This document shows positions 51,837 through 60,428 of a stretch of DNA of 64,000 nucleotides, in pieces; position 1 is the first letter of the stretch, and each line of letters begins with the position of its first letter. The position numbers and the translations under genes were made by a program. The DNA comes from Opitutus sp. GAS368 (lineage in GTDB: Bacteria > Verrucomicrobiota > Verrucomicrobiia > Opitutales > Opitutaceae). A model generated the notes under the pieces. It was not told the DNA's origin and searched no databases. It worked only from the letters and a program-made list of their open reading frames with translations. The stretch is taken from positions 3,331,001 to 3,395,000 of the forward strand of contig NZ_LT629735.1 of assembly GCF_900104925.1 (NCBI RefSeq), written 5' to 3'.

Positions 51837-54800
51837 ATGAACCACAAGCAACGTTCCGCCTTTCGTGCGGGATTCTTGATCACCGCGGCCGCCCTCCTGG
51901 CGTGGCCGCTTGCGGCCCGTGCGCAGCAAACCACTCCCGACCAGAAGGCCGCGACGGACACCAGCACCGTCGAAAAAAAGGGCACCAAGGACGAAACGGT
52001 CGTCCTTTCGCCCTTCACCGTCACGACCGACAAGGACCGCGGTTATGCCGCGACCAACGCAATCTCCGGTTCGCGCGTCGACAGCCCGATCAAGGACCTG
52101 CCGATCCCGATGCAGGTCATCACCAGCGAATTCATCAATGACATCGGCGCGACCGACCTGCGCAAGTCCCTGTCCTATGCCTCGAGCATCTCGCTCCAGA
52201 CCCAGAACGACCTGGAGAACAAGGGCGGCATCGGCGGGATTCAGAACAGCGCCTACGGTCCGGGCGGCGTGAACAACCCCGAGGGCATCACCTCGAACAT
52301 CAGCGGAGTGCAGCTCAAGATCCGCGGCTTCATCACGAACAACGTCCTGCGCAACGGCTTTCTCCGCGGCAGCCCGAGCGACGCCCTCAACATCGACCGC
52401 ATCGAGGTCGTGCAGGGGCCCAACGCGCTCCTCTACGGCACGGGCAACTTCGGTGGCGTGGTCGACTACCTCACCAAGCGCCCGCTCAACCGCCAACAGG
52501 GCCTGGCCTCCTTCCAGATCGGCCGCTACGACTTCCTGCGCACCTCGGTGGACGTGACCGGACCGGTCAGCAATCTCGCCGGCGTGGATTACCGCATCCT
52601 CGGCTCCTGGGAAAGTTCCAAGACCCAGATCGATTTCCAGAAGAGCTCGCACTATTTCATCGCGCCTTCCTTTTCCTGGAAGCCGACCCCGACGACCGAG
52701 ATCCTCGTCGAGACCGAATACACCAAGTCCAAGCAGAACGGCAATGGTTTCCGCGCCCTGCGCGCGGCCCAGGGCACCGGCGCCACGCCCATCAACAACG
52801 ACCAGCTCGAGGCCACCGGCTTCTACTGGGCGCCGGGCGCCGACAAGCGCACCTCCAACCTCGGGGGACCCGACAACTTCAACAACCAGGACCAGAACAA
52901 TATCGAACTCATCCTCACGCAGCAGCTGCTGAAGGAGGGCGATTGGGTCCCGCAGGTCGACTTCCTCGCCGGGTTCAACATCAACAAGTATAATTTCCAC
53001 ACGCAGAACGCCAACGGCGGCATCGAGCAGGTCTCGGCCGGCAATCCCGGCTTCAACCTCTCGCAGACGATCACGCTGACCTCGCTCGACAACGGCCTCG
53101 ACGGCACCACGCCGTCCAACGGCAACCTGAAATACGGCACGTTCAACAACGAGGTCGTCCGCTATGCCTGGAACCAGAATAACGCCCAGACCACGCGCAA
53201 CCAGGAACGCATCGAGCTGACCGCCCGCAAGACTATGTTCCAGGACAAGTGGTATCGCACCGAGGACCAGGTGCTCGCCGGCTACTCGGAGCTCTACAAC
53301 AAGATCCAGTCGAACAACTGGCAGACGCTGCCCGGCCTTTTCAGCTTCAAGGGCCCGCTCGACCTCAGCCCCATCCTCTTCGCCACGCAGGGCGACGGTT
53401 CGCCTGCGCCCGGTCTGTATGAGAACAACTTTGGCAACATCAACAAGGGCTGGGACAAGGCGTTTTACCTCAATAATTTTGCCAAGTTCGGCCGCCTCTG
53501 GGGCGTCGATGACCGCATCATCCTGATGACCGGCGTGCGCAAGGACACCAGCGACAACTGGTCCACCAACACCAACGTCACGTCGACCGGCGTCCAGACG
53601 ACCACCACCAGCACCGCGCTGCAGACCAAGGCGACGTCCCGCCAGCTGGGCGTCATGCTCAAGCTCACCAAGAGCCTCTCCGTCTTCGCGCTGAAGGCCG
53701 ACGGGTTCCAGCCCAACTTCGGCGGCCTGCACGAGGCCCTGACCGGCTCCCCCGTGGGCGCCGACACCGCGAAGAGCAAGGAAATCGGCGTCAAGTTCGA
53801 CTTCATGGACGGCAAGATCTCCGGCTCGATCAGCCATTACAAGATCACCAAGAACGCGTGGCTCGCCTCGGGCTTCTCCACGCCGGCCCCGCTCGGTCAC
53901 GTCCGCTTCGATCCGACCAAGCCGATCATCTACAACCTGGGTGACGCCAACGGCACGGGCTTTTTCAACCCCTTCACCAACACGCCTTATACCACCCATG
54001 CGGCGGATGGCAGCGTCATCACCCTCCCGGGTTTCGTGTCCAATGGCCAGACCTACACGCCCAATGCCCCGGAGCAGGCGGCTTGGATTGCGGCGATCAA
54101 TGCGGGAGCGGTCACCCTGACTTCCCCCATTAACGGCCAAAGCCAGAATGCCGGCAGCATCTACCTCAACGCCAGCAATCCGGCCGGGGCGGCGTGGTTG
54201 GATGCCCAGTTTGCCGCGGCTGCGCCCGGCTGGGCCGGCTGGATTTATCAGGGCAACTCCACCAACGATCCCGGTGTCAACAATGCGACCCTGGACGACG
54301 CCGCGTTCCAGAACGGGCCGCAGCAGGCCGCCATTCCCTCCGTCTCCCAGGCCGAGGGCTGGGATGGCACGATCATGTTCACGCCGAACGACCACTTCCA
54401 GGTCGTCGTCTCGGCCTCGATCAACACCTCCGTCCAGCTGATCAACAAGGGCCAGTGGATCAAGTATCCGTATCCGCAGGACCGCTGGGCGACATGGTAT
54501 TTCCCGAACGGGGGCTTCGGCCTGAAGGGGCAGACGCTGGCCGCGGCCTATACGGACCCGACCGACACCTCGACCCGCACCAACACGGGCACCTTCCCGG
54601 GTGACGACACGCCGAAGAACCGGTTCACCGCCTTCTGTAATTACAAGTTCCGCGACTCGCTCAAGGGCTGGGTGGCCGGCGCCGGCGTCGACTGGACCTC
54701 CCAGCGCGCCTACTTCTCCGGCGTGACCCACGGCAGCGGCCAGGTCCAGACCGACGTCAACGGCAAGGTCATCGTGCTCTACTCGCCCTCGCAGATGACG

Positions 54801-54953
54801 GTGAACGGCTTCGTGCGCCGCGAGTGGAAGAGCGGCGGCTACAGCCAGTCGCTCCAGCTGAACATCTACAACCTGCTCGACGATACCAAGCTCTACGGGT
54901 CGATCTACAACCCGCCGATCACGGCGCATCTCACCTACGATATCGCGTTCTGA
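51837..54953 (+). CDS. TonB-dependent outer-membrane receptor
   Basis: The 1038-residue protein has a signal peptide (cleavage near ARAQQ), a TonB-box-like segment (ETVVLSPFTVTTDKDRGY, about 52-70), a plug domain (SPIKDLPIPMQVITSEF; IEVVQGPNALLYGTGNFGGV) and a long barrel ending in Phe (LTYDIAF). It is the large type frequent in Opitutaceae. No SusD partner follows. It probably brings a glucan oligosaccharide across the outer membrane, powered by TonB; siderophore transport is possible, but the LacI regulator and glycosidase neighbours favour a sugar. Confidence 0.92.
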   Translation: MNHKQRSAFRAGFLITAAALLAWPLAARAQQTTPDQKAATDTSTVEKKGTKDETVVLSPFTVTTDKDRGYAATNAISGSRVDSPIKDLPIPMQVITSEFINDIGATDLRKSLSYASSISLQTQNDLENKGGIGGIQNSAYGPGGVNNPEGITSNISGVQLKIRGFITNNVLRNGFLRGSPSDALNIDRIEVVQGPNALLYGTGNFGGVVDYLTKRPLNRQQGLASFQIGRYDFLRTSVDVTGPVSNLAGVDYRILGSWESSKTQIDFQKSSHYFIAPSFSWKPTPTTEILVETEYTKSKQNGNGFRALRAAQGTGATPINNDQLEATGFYWAPGADKRTSNLGGPDNFNNQDQNNIELILTQQLLKEGDWVPQVDFLAGFNINKYNFHTQNANGGIEQVSAGNPGFNLSQTITLTSLDNGLDGTTPSNGNLKYGTFNNEVVRYAWNQNNAQTTRNQERIELTARKTMFQDKWYRTEDQVLAGYSELYNKIQSNNWQTLPGLFSFKGPLDLSPILFATQGDGSPAPGLYENNFGNINKGWDKAFYLNNFAKFGRLWGVDDRIILMTGVRKDTSDNWSTNTNVTSTGVQTTTTSTALQTKATSRQLGVMLKLTKSLSVFALKADGFQPNFGGLHEALTGSPVGADTAKSKEIGVKFDFMDGKISGSISHYKITKNAWLASGFSTPAPLGHVRFDPTKPIIYNLGDANGTGFFNPFTNTPYTTHAADGSVITLPGFVSNGQTYTPNAPEQAAWIAAINAGAVTLTSPINGQSQNAGSIYLNASNPAGAAWLDAQFAAAAPGWAGWIYQGNSTNDPGVNNATLDDAAFQNGPQQAAIPSVSQAEGWDGTIMFTPNDHFQVVVSASINTSVQLINKGQWIKYPYPQDRWATWYFPNGGFGLKGQTLAAAYTDPTDTSTRTNTGTFPGDDTPKNRFTAFCNYKFRDSLKGWVAGAGVDWTSQRAYFSGVTHGSGQVQTDVNGKVIVLYSPSQMTVNGFVRREWKSGGYSQSLQLNIYNLLDDTKLYGSIYNPPITAHLTYDIAF

Positions 54954-55309
54954 CCATGCTTCCCGGGTTTTTTGCTGTAGGGTCGGCCCTTGTGGCCGGA
55001 CCGGTCCGCCGACAAGCGGCGACCCTACCAAAGGGGTAGTTTAGGGTAGGGCGCGCACCGGGGTGTTACCGGTGCGCGCTTCCCCCAGGCTCCCGCTCAA
55101 TTTGAATCGAGGTGGAACGCGGCCTCCGGACGCGTTTTGGGGCCGCGCGAATCCTGAAGCGCGTCCCGAGGCCGCGTTCCACCCTCAAGCCATGATTACC
55201 TATTCCAGGTTTTTTGCGATGAGCGGGGCTTTACGCCCCGCCCGAAGCCGGTTGCAATGAGCCCTGACCCCCGCGGCATTCCGCCGCGCTTTCCACCCCT
55301 CCCTCCGTC
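54954..55309. repeat. Cluster of four different palindromic repeats between receptor and transporter
   Basis: Four distinct inverted repeats fill this gap. (1) GTAGGGTCG pair at 54977-55028, the family found within folC. (2) A perfect 11-base hairpin at 55051-55079 (GCGCGCACCGG, 7-base loop, complement). (3) GGTGGAACGCGGCCTC at 55111-55126 with its complement at 55168-55183, one mismatch in the longer match. (4) CGGGGC-TTTAC-GCCCCG at 55224-55240, similar to arms at 56748-56818. No gene is present. The hairpins may end transcription or stabilise the receptor mRNA. Confidence 0.8.
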
Positions 55310-56683
55310 GTGACCACTCCCGCCTCCAGCGACCGGCTGTCCTTCAAGGAAAAACTTGCCTACGGCCTCGGTGACACCGCCTCGAACTTCTACTTCCAGG
55401 CGTTCAACCTGTTCCTTTCCTATTACTACACCGACGTCGTCGGCATCAAGGATGCCGCCGCGGTGGGGACGCTGCTCGGCACCATGCCGATCCTGGTGGC
55501 GCTGCTCAACCCGGTCATCGGCGTCGTCGCCGACCGCACCAGCACCCGCTGGGGCAAGTTCCGGCCGTGGATCCTGTGGGGCGCCGTGCCCTACGGCATT
55601 TTGGGCTACATCATGTTCACCACCCCGGATGTCAGCCTGGCCGGCAAGCTGACCTACGCCTACCTCACCTACACGCTGATGTTGATCACCTATGCCGCGA
55701 TCAACACGCCCTACGGCGCCCTCATGGGCGTCATGTCCCCGTCCTCGGAGGATCGCACTTCGCTTTCCTCCTACCGTTTCGCCTGCGCCTTCCTCGGCGC
55801 GCTGCTCATCGGCTGGCTCGTGCCGGTCCTGAAGGACGTGCTGACCCCGGCCGGCGGGGTTCCGGCGGACGGTTTCCGCAACACCATGGCGATCTTCGCC
55901 GTGCTGTCGGTCGGCATGTTTCTCTACACGTTCTTCAACACCCGCGAGCGCGTCGCCGCGCCGGTCAACCAGCGGACCTCGCTCGGCCGCGACCTGGGCG
56001 ACCTCCGGTCGAACGGCCCGTGGCTCGTGCTCTTCTTCGTGGCCTTCCTGAACCTGACGAATGTCGGCCTGCGCAGCGGCGCCGGCATCTACTACTTCAA
56101 ATACGCCGTGGGCAACGAGGGCGCCCTCGGCACGTTCAACCTCGTCGGCTTCCTCTGCTTCATCCTCGGCGCGCTCTCGACCAAGCTCTTCACCGCGCAC
56201 TTCTCCCGGCGCTCGCTGATGATCGTCCTGACCATCATCAACGCCGCCGGCATCGGCGGCTGCTACTTCGTCGCCCCGCACAACCTGGTCGCGCTCTATG
56301 TGCTGAACATCATCGGCTCCTTTGCCGCCGGCCCGACGCCGGCCATCGTGTGGTCGCTCTATGCCGACACCGCCGACTTCGGCGAGTGGAAGTTCGGCCG
56401 CCGGGCCACCGGCCTGATCTTCTCCGCCACCGTCATGGTGCAGAAGATCGGCCTCGCCATCGGCGGCGGCATGATCGGCTGGCTGCTCAGCTACTACGGC
56501 TACGAGGCCAACGCGGTGCAGACCCCGCGCGCCCTGCACGGCATCAACCTGCTTTTCAGCCTGCTGCCGGGCTGCTTCGCTTTGCTGGCCGGCCTGGCGA
56601 TCGTCTTCTACCGGCTCGACGAGCCGCAGGTGAAACAGATGGAGCAGGAACTCGCCGCGCGCAAGGCCGCGGCCGCCACCTGA
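55310..56683 (+). CDS. GPH-family (MFS) sugar:cation symporter
   Basis: The 457-residue protein has about twelve membrane segments. LSFKEKLAYGLGDTASNF at the N-terminus, NPVIGVVADRTSTRWGKFRP between helices, and DTADFGEWKFGRRATGL are hallmarks of the glycoside-pentoside-hexuronide symporters. It imports sugars released in the periplasm together with a cation. The start is GTG at 55310. It stands between the TonB receptor and the GH30 gene, consistent with a glycan-uptake locus. Confidence 0.92.
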   Translation: MTTPASSDRLSFKEKLAYGLGDTASNFYFQAFNLFLSYYYTDVVGIKDAAAVGTLLGTMPILVALLNPVIGVVADRTSTRWGKFRPWILWGAVPYGILGYIMFTTPDVSLAGKLTYAYLTYTLMLITYAAINTPYGALMGVMSPSSEDRTSLSSYRFACAFLGALLIGWLVPVLKDVLTPAGGVPADGFRNTMAIFAVLSVGMFLYTFFNTRERVAAPVNQRTSLGRDLGDLRSNGPWLVLFFVAFLNLTNVGLRSGAGIYYFKYAVGNEGALGTFNLVGFLCFILGALSTKLFTAHFSRRSLMIVLTIINAAGIGGCYFVAPHNLVALYVLNIIGSFAAGPTPAIVWSLYADTADFGEWKFGRRATGLIFSATVMVQKIGLAIGGGMIGWLLSYYGYEANAVQTPRALHGINLLFSLLPGCFALLAGLAIVFYRLDEPQVKQMEQELAARKAAAAT

Positions 56684-56689
56684 AGGATT

Positions 56690-56863
56690 CACCACGGAAC
56701 ACACGGAATACACGGAATATGATTTCTAATCAAAAACCTGCCTTGGAGTGGGAGGGGCTTTATGCCCCGACTTTGCCCGTCCGCCGGTTATTTTGTCGGG
56801 GCGTAAAGCCCCTCCCACGGTTCCACCGCCTCTTTCCGTGTATTCCGTGTGTTCTGTGGTTTC
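56690..56863. repeat. Nested inverted-repeat element overlapping the start of the GH30 gene
   Basis: Outer arms: left 56690-56718 (CCACGGAACA, CACGGAATA, CACGGAATA, 9-base steps) and right 56833-56863 (TTTCCGTGTATTCCGTGTGT then TCTGTGG). Inner arms: GTGGGAGGGGCTT from 56748 and AAGCCCCTCCCAC to 56818. Reading is continuous through the whole element in the GH30 frame. Confidence 0.8.
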
Positions 56864-58278
56864 TTCTCCTGCCTTCTCTTTCCGCCACCCCGCGCCAGTG
56901 GTCCGTGATCGAGACCGCCCGCGACAACGGGCACCGGCTGGCGGCGGTCGCTGCGCCGGCTGCTTTGCCTGACGACGGTCAGGACAAATCCCGGGCTGGC
57001 AGCAGCCAGCAACGGGACTCCAATCGCGCTCTCACGCTCGACCCATCCCAGCAATTCCAGGAAATGGTCGGCTTCGGCGGCGCGCTGACCGAATCCTCCG
57101 CCTACGTGCTGGCCCAGCTGCCGGCCGCCCGGCGGGCCGAGGTGCTCCGGCGCTACTACGACCCGCAGGACGGTCTCGGCTACACCCTGGCCCGCACCCA
57201 CATCAACAGCTGCGACTTCTCCGTCAACATGTGGGAGCTCGACGCCACGCCGGGCGACTACGACCTGCACGACTTCAGCCTGGCACCGATGCGGAAGTGG
57301 CTCCTGCCGCTCCTGCACGACGCCATCAAGGCCTCGGGCGGCCGGCTGCGCATCCTCGCCTCGCCGTGGAGCCCGCCGGCCTGGATGAAGACCAACAACC
57401 GCATGGACGATGGCGGCGCGTTGCGCGGGGAATATGCCCCGGCGTGGGCGAACTACTTCGTGAAGTTCGTGCAGCGGATGAAGGCGGAGGAGAACATCGA
57501 TATCTGGGCCCTGACCGTGCAGAACGAGCCGCAGGCGAAGCAGGTCTGGGAGTCCTGCATCTATTCGGCGGCGCAGGAGCGCGATTTCATCAAGAACCAC
57601 CTGGGCCCGGCTCTGGCCGGCGCCGGCCTGTCGGGGGTCAAGCTGCTCGGGCTCGACCACAACCGCGACCTGCTGGAGCAATTCGCCGACACCGAGCTCG
57701 GCGACCCGGCGGCGGCGAAATATCTCTGGGGCATCGCGCTGCACTGGTATGATCCGGGCAAGGACTTCGCCGTCTCCGCGCGCGTGCACGCCCGGTTCCC
57801 CGACAAGCCCGTCCTCTTCACCGAGGGTTGCTACGAGGGCGGCCGGACCATCGGGTCGTGGGAACACGGCGAGGGCTACGCGCACCAGATGATCGGCGAC
57901 ATCCGCAACTGGGTCGTGAACTTCATGGACTGGAACATCGTGCTCGATGAGCGCGGCGGTCCCAACCATGTCGGCAATTTCTGCGACGCGCCGGTCATCG
58001 TCGACACGGTCACCCAGGAGGTCCGCTACGGCCCGTCGTTCTACTACCTCGGCCATTTCAGCAAATACGTGCAGCCCGGCGCGCATCGCATCGGCTCGTC
58101 CGGCGGCCCGGCGGCGCTCGAGTCGGTCGCCTTCGCCAATCCCGACGGTTCGCTGGCGGTCGTCGTGCTCAACCGCACCGATGCCGCCGTGTCCTTCACC
58201 CTGGCCGCGGGCGGCGAGGCGCTGGCCTGCACCGTGCCCGCCCGCGCCATCCAGACCTACGTGGGGGCGGTGCGATGA
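56719..58278 (+). CDS. Glycoside hydrolase family 30 protein
   Basis: The 519-residue frame from the only ATG at 56719 contains a GH30 catalytic domain from about residue 110: QEMVGFGGALTESSAYVL, RTHINSCDFSVNMWE, ILASPWSPPAWMKTN, acid/base Glu in LTVQNEPQAKQVWESC (about residue 268) and nucleophile Glu in VLFTEGCYEG (about residue 368). GH30 enzymes cleave beta-1,6-glucan, glucosylceramide or xylan; with GH16 beside it, beta-1,6-glucan is likely. The first 55 residues are translated repeat sequence; residues about 45-55 (VLWFLLLPSLSA) would form a signal peptide if translation began inside the right arm, so the true start is uncertain. Confidence 0.87.
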   Translation: MISNQKPALEWEGLYAPTLPVRRLFCRGVKPLPRFHRLFPCIPCVLWFLLLPSLSATPRQWSVIETARDNGHRLAAVAAPAALPDDGQDKSRAGSSQQRDSNRALTLDPSQQFQEMVGFGGALTESSAYVLAQLPAARRAEVLRRYYDPQDGLGYTLARTHINSCDFSVNMWELDATPGDYDLHDFSLAPMRKWLLPLLHDAIKASGGRLRILASPWSPPAWMKTNNRMDDGGALRGEYAPAWANYFVKFVQRMKAEENIDIWALTVQNEPQAKQVWESCIYSAAQERDFIKNHLGPALAGAGLSGVKLLGLDHNRDLLEQFADTELGDPAAAKYLWGIALHWYDPGKDFAVSARVHARFPDKPVLFTEGCYEGGRTIGSWEHGEGYAHQMIGDIRNWVVNFMDWNIVLDERGGPNHVGNFCDAPVIVDTVTQEVRYGPSFYYLGHFSKYVQPGAHRIGSSGGPAALESVAFANPDGSLAVVVLNRTDAAVSFTLAAGGEALACTVPARAIQTYVGAVR

Positions 58279-58307
58279 TAACCAGGCCCGAGAATTCTGT
58301 CCTCCCT

Positions 58308-58374
58308 GTAGGGTCGCCGCTTGCGGCGACCTCGCGGGATGCGGCGGTTAGGTCGTCGCCAGCGGCGACCCTAC
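58308..58374. repeat. REP-like inverted pair (GTAGGGTCG family)
   Basis: GTAGGGTCGCCGCTTGCGGC at 58308-58327 is complemented by GTCGCCAGCGGCGACCCTAC ending at 58374. It lies between GH30 stop and GH16 start. Confidence 0.85.
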
Positions 58375-58384
58375 ATTCCAGTCC

Positions 58385-59191
58385 ATGAACCCTATTCCCT
58401 TCCTCCTTCTGACTTCCTCTCTCCTCGCCATGTCTTCCCCCGCATCCAGCCCGGTCTGGCAGGACGAGTTCAACCAGCCGGCCGGCTCCGGGCCGGACCC
58501 GGCGAAATGGGTCCACGATCTCGGCGACAACGGCTGGGGCAACAAGGAGCTGCAGGCCTACACGGCCTCGCGGGAGAATTCCTTCATCGTGGACGACCCC
58601 GAGGCCACCGACGGCAAGGCGCTCGTGCTGCGGGCCGTGCGCACCGCCGCCGGCGGTTACACCTCCGCCCGCCTGAAGACCCTCGGCAAATTCTCGACCG
58701 GCTACGGCCGCATCGAGGCGCGCCTGAAACTGCCGAAGGGGCAGGGCATCTGGCCCGCCTTCTGGATGCTCGGCGACAACATCAACCAGGTGCCCTGGCC
58801 GGCGTGCGGCGAGATCGACGTGGTCGAGCTCATCGGCCACAAGCCCGGCACGCTCCACGGCACGCTGCACGGGCCGGGTTACTCCGGCCAGCACGGCCTG
58901 ACCAAGACCACGGTGCTGCCCGGCGGCGCAAGCTTCAGCGAGGCCTACCACGTGTTTGCCGTCGACTGGCAGCCGGGCAGGATCGAGTGGCTGCTCGACG
59001 GCAAGGTCTACCACACGGTCACGCCCGCCGACCTGCCCGCGGGAACGAAATGGGTCTTCGACGGCGCCCGCCATTTTCTCCTGCTCAATCTCGCCGTCGG
59101 CGGCGCGTGGCCGGGCTACCCCGACGCCACGACGCAATTCCCGCAGGAATACCGCATCGACTACGTCCGCGTCTACGGGCCGAAGTTTTAG
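58385..59191 (+). CDS. Glycoside hydrolase family 16, laminarinase-like
   Basis: The 268-residue enzyme has a short signal peptide and the GH16 catalytic signature GEIDVVELIGHKPGTLHG (E-I-D-x-x-E, residues 142-147), followed by LHGPGYSGQHGLTKT and WLLDGKVYHTVTPADLP. The TLHGTLHGPGYSG pattern is typical of beta-1,3-glucanases (laminarinases). It probably cleaves the beta-1,3 backbone while GH30 removes 1,6 branches. The stop TAG lies directly before a repeat arm. Confidence 0.93.
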   Translation: MNPIPFLLLTSSLLAMSSPASSPVWQDEFNQPAGSGPDPAKWVHDLGDNGWGNKELQAYTASRENSFIVDDPEATDGKALVLRAVRTAAGGYTSARLKTLGKFSTGYGRIEARLKLPKGQGIWPAFWMLGDNINQVPWPACGEIDVVELIGHKPGTLHGTLHGPGYSGQHGLTKTTVLPGGASFSEAYHVFAVDWQPGRIEWLLDGKVYHTVTPADLPAGTKWVFDGARHFLLLNLAVGGAWPGYPDATTQFPQEYRIDYVRVYGPKF

Positions 59192-59358
59192 CACAGAGGC
59201 CATGGAGACCGCAGAGTTTTCACCACTAATGAACACTAAAACCACACTAATGATTAGTGACAAATTGGTGTCTTTTAGTGGTTAAACTACCTTGGCTTTA
59301 TGCATGCAATTCGTGGTCAACTGAATTTCTCCGCGTTCTCTGTGCCCTCCGTGTTTAA
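59191..59358. repeat. Nested inverted-repeat element between GH16 and TonB-like genes
   Basis: Outer arms: left 59191-59217 (GCACAGAGG, CCATGGAGA, CCGCAGAG) and right 59327-59356 (TCTCCGCG, TTCTCTGTG, CCCTCCGTG). Inner arms: ACCACTAATGAACACTAA (59222-59239) and the complement TTTAGTGGTT (59275-59284), with CACACTAATGATTAGTG between. The right arm lies in the 5' coding part of the next gene. Confidence 0.78.
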
Positions 59359-60169
59359 ATCTATCCTGGGGATCGGGGTGCTTTTGACCGCAACGTCCGC
59401 GTTTGCCGAGGATCCCGCCCCGCCGCTTCATTCCGAGGCGCCGGTCGAGTTGCCCACGGTGACCGTCAATGGTTCGCGCTTGGCGGATTATCCGCCCATT
59501 TCCCCCGCGGATTTGCGCGGCGGCGGCATCGCGCCGACCGAGCCGCCGGTGCGGCTCTTTTTCCCCGGCAGCGGCTACGCGGCGGGGATCGCCAAGGGGC
59601 AGGCCACCGTCTGCGTCGAGCTGGACGAGAAGGGCAATGCCACCGACTACCTGCTCGTGGCCTGGACCCAGAAGTATTTTGGCGAGGCGCTGCTGCGCGC
59701 CGCGCAGGACACGAAATACGCCCCGCTCCTGTTCAAGGGGGTCGCGGTGCCGTCGCGCTTCAACTTCGGCTACGAATTCACGCCGGACTTCAGCGTCCCC
59801 ATGAACACCTTCGACGCCGTCGAGCGCCGGGAGCTGGAGATCCGCGGGGGCCGGCCCGACTTCAAGTATCACCCGGTCACCGAGGCGGCCCTCGACAACC
59901 GGCTCGAGCGCGTGCGCGAGGCGGTGCCGCATTTCCCGGCCGGCTACACGCCGGTGGGCGGGAAGGGGGACTGGGTGGTCGTGTCGCTCTACATCGACGA
60001 GGAGGGCCATGTGCGGGTGCCGCGCGTGGACTCGGCCTCGTCGCCGCTGCTGGTCCGCAACGCCCTCCTGGCGGTGCATTACTGGCAGTTCAAGCCGGCG
60101 ACGGTGAAGGGCAAGCCGGCGCTGGTGTATGCGGCCTTCGCCGTGAGTTTCATCGAAGCCCCGAAGTAA
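59300..60169 (+). CDS. TonB C-terminal-domain-like secreted protein
   Basis: The 289-residue protein has a signal peptide (cleavage near TSAFAED). Two stretches resemble TonB C-terminal domains: CVELDEKGNATDYLLV with LLRAAQDTKYAPLLFKGVAV (about residues 110-160), and VSLYIDEEGHVRVPRV with NALLAVHYWQFKPATVKGKP (about 230-275). Residues 9-19 (NFSAFSVPSVF) are translated from the right arm of the repeat element. It may be a TonB-like energy transducer or periplasmic partner, but it lacks the usual N-terminal anchor with Pro-rich linker. A trace of a paralogue is left at 60429-60473. Confidence 0.7.
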   Translation: MHAIRGQLNFSAFSVPSVFKSILGIGVLLTATSAFAEDPAPPLHSEAPVELPTVTVNGSRLADYPPISPADLRGGGIAPTEPPVRLFFPGSGYAAGIAKGQATVCVELDEKGNATDYLLVAWTQKYFGEALLRAAQDTKYAPLLFKGVAVPSRFNFGYEFTPDFSVPMNTFDAVERRELEIRGGRPDFKYHPVTEAALDNRLERVREAVPHFPAGYTPVGGKGDWVVVSLYIDEEGHVRVPRVDSASSPLLVRNALLAVHYWQFKPATVKGKPALVYAAFAVSFIEAPK

Positions 60170-60185
60170 TCTCAAAATCCGCAGA

Positions 60186-60410
60186 ACTTTTGACCGCGGA
60201 TTTCACACGGTTGCGGCATGCTTGCCACCCGGTGTGCCCTGTTGATGCGTGCTCGCATCCCAGGGATCGTCCACCAACCTGCGTTGGGGCGTTTGTCCCG
60301 AGAACTCCGTCGTCCCGCGGATTCACGGGCAAACGGATTAATATGGATAAATGCACGAGGCAGGTTGGTTTGTTTCAATCCGTGCCATTCGTGTTATCCG
60401 CGGTAAAAGC
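60186..60410. repeat. Inverted-repeat element after the TonB-like gene
   Basis: Left arm 60186-60210 (ACCGCGGAT, CACACGG) and right arm 60377-60410 (AATCCGTG, CATTCGTG, TTATCCGCGG) are complementary with 9-base phasing. The 165 bases between contain no gene. It begins close to the stop of the TonB-like gene and ends 18 bases from a gene remnant. Confidence 0.7.
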
Positions 60411-60428
60411 CTTGGCCCTCAGCTCTCC

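Noticed and set aside
51642-55031. 1129-codon minus-strand frame opposite the TonB receptor
   Set aside because: Repetitive Val/Gly/Arg-rich translation without domain; receptor on plus strand has signal peptide, plug and terminal Phe.
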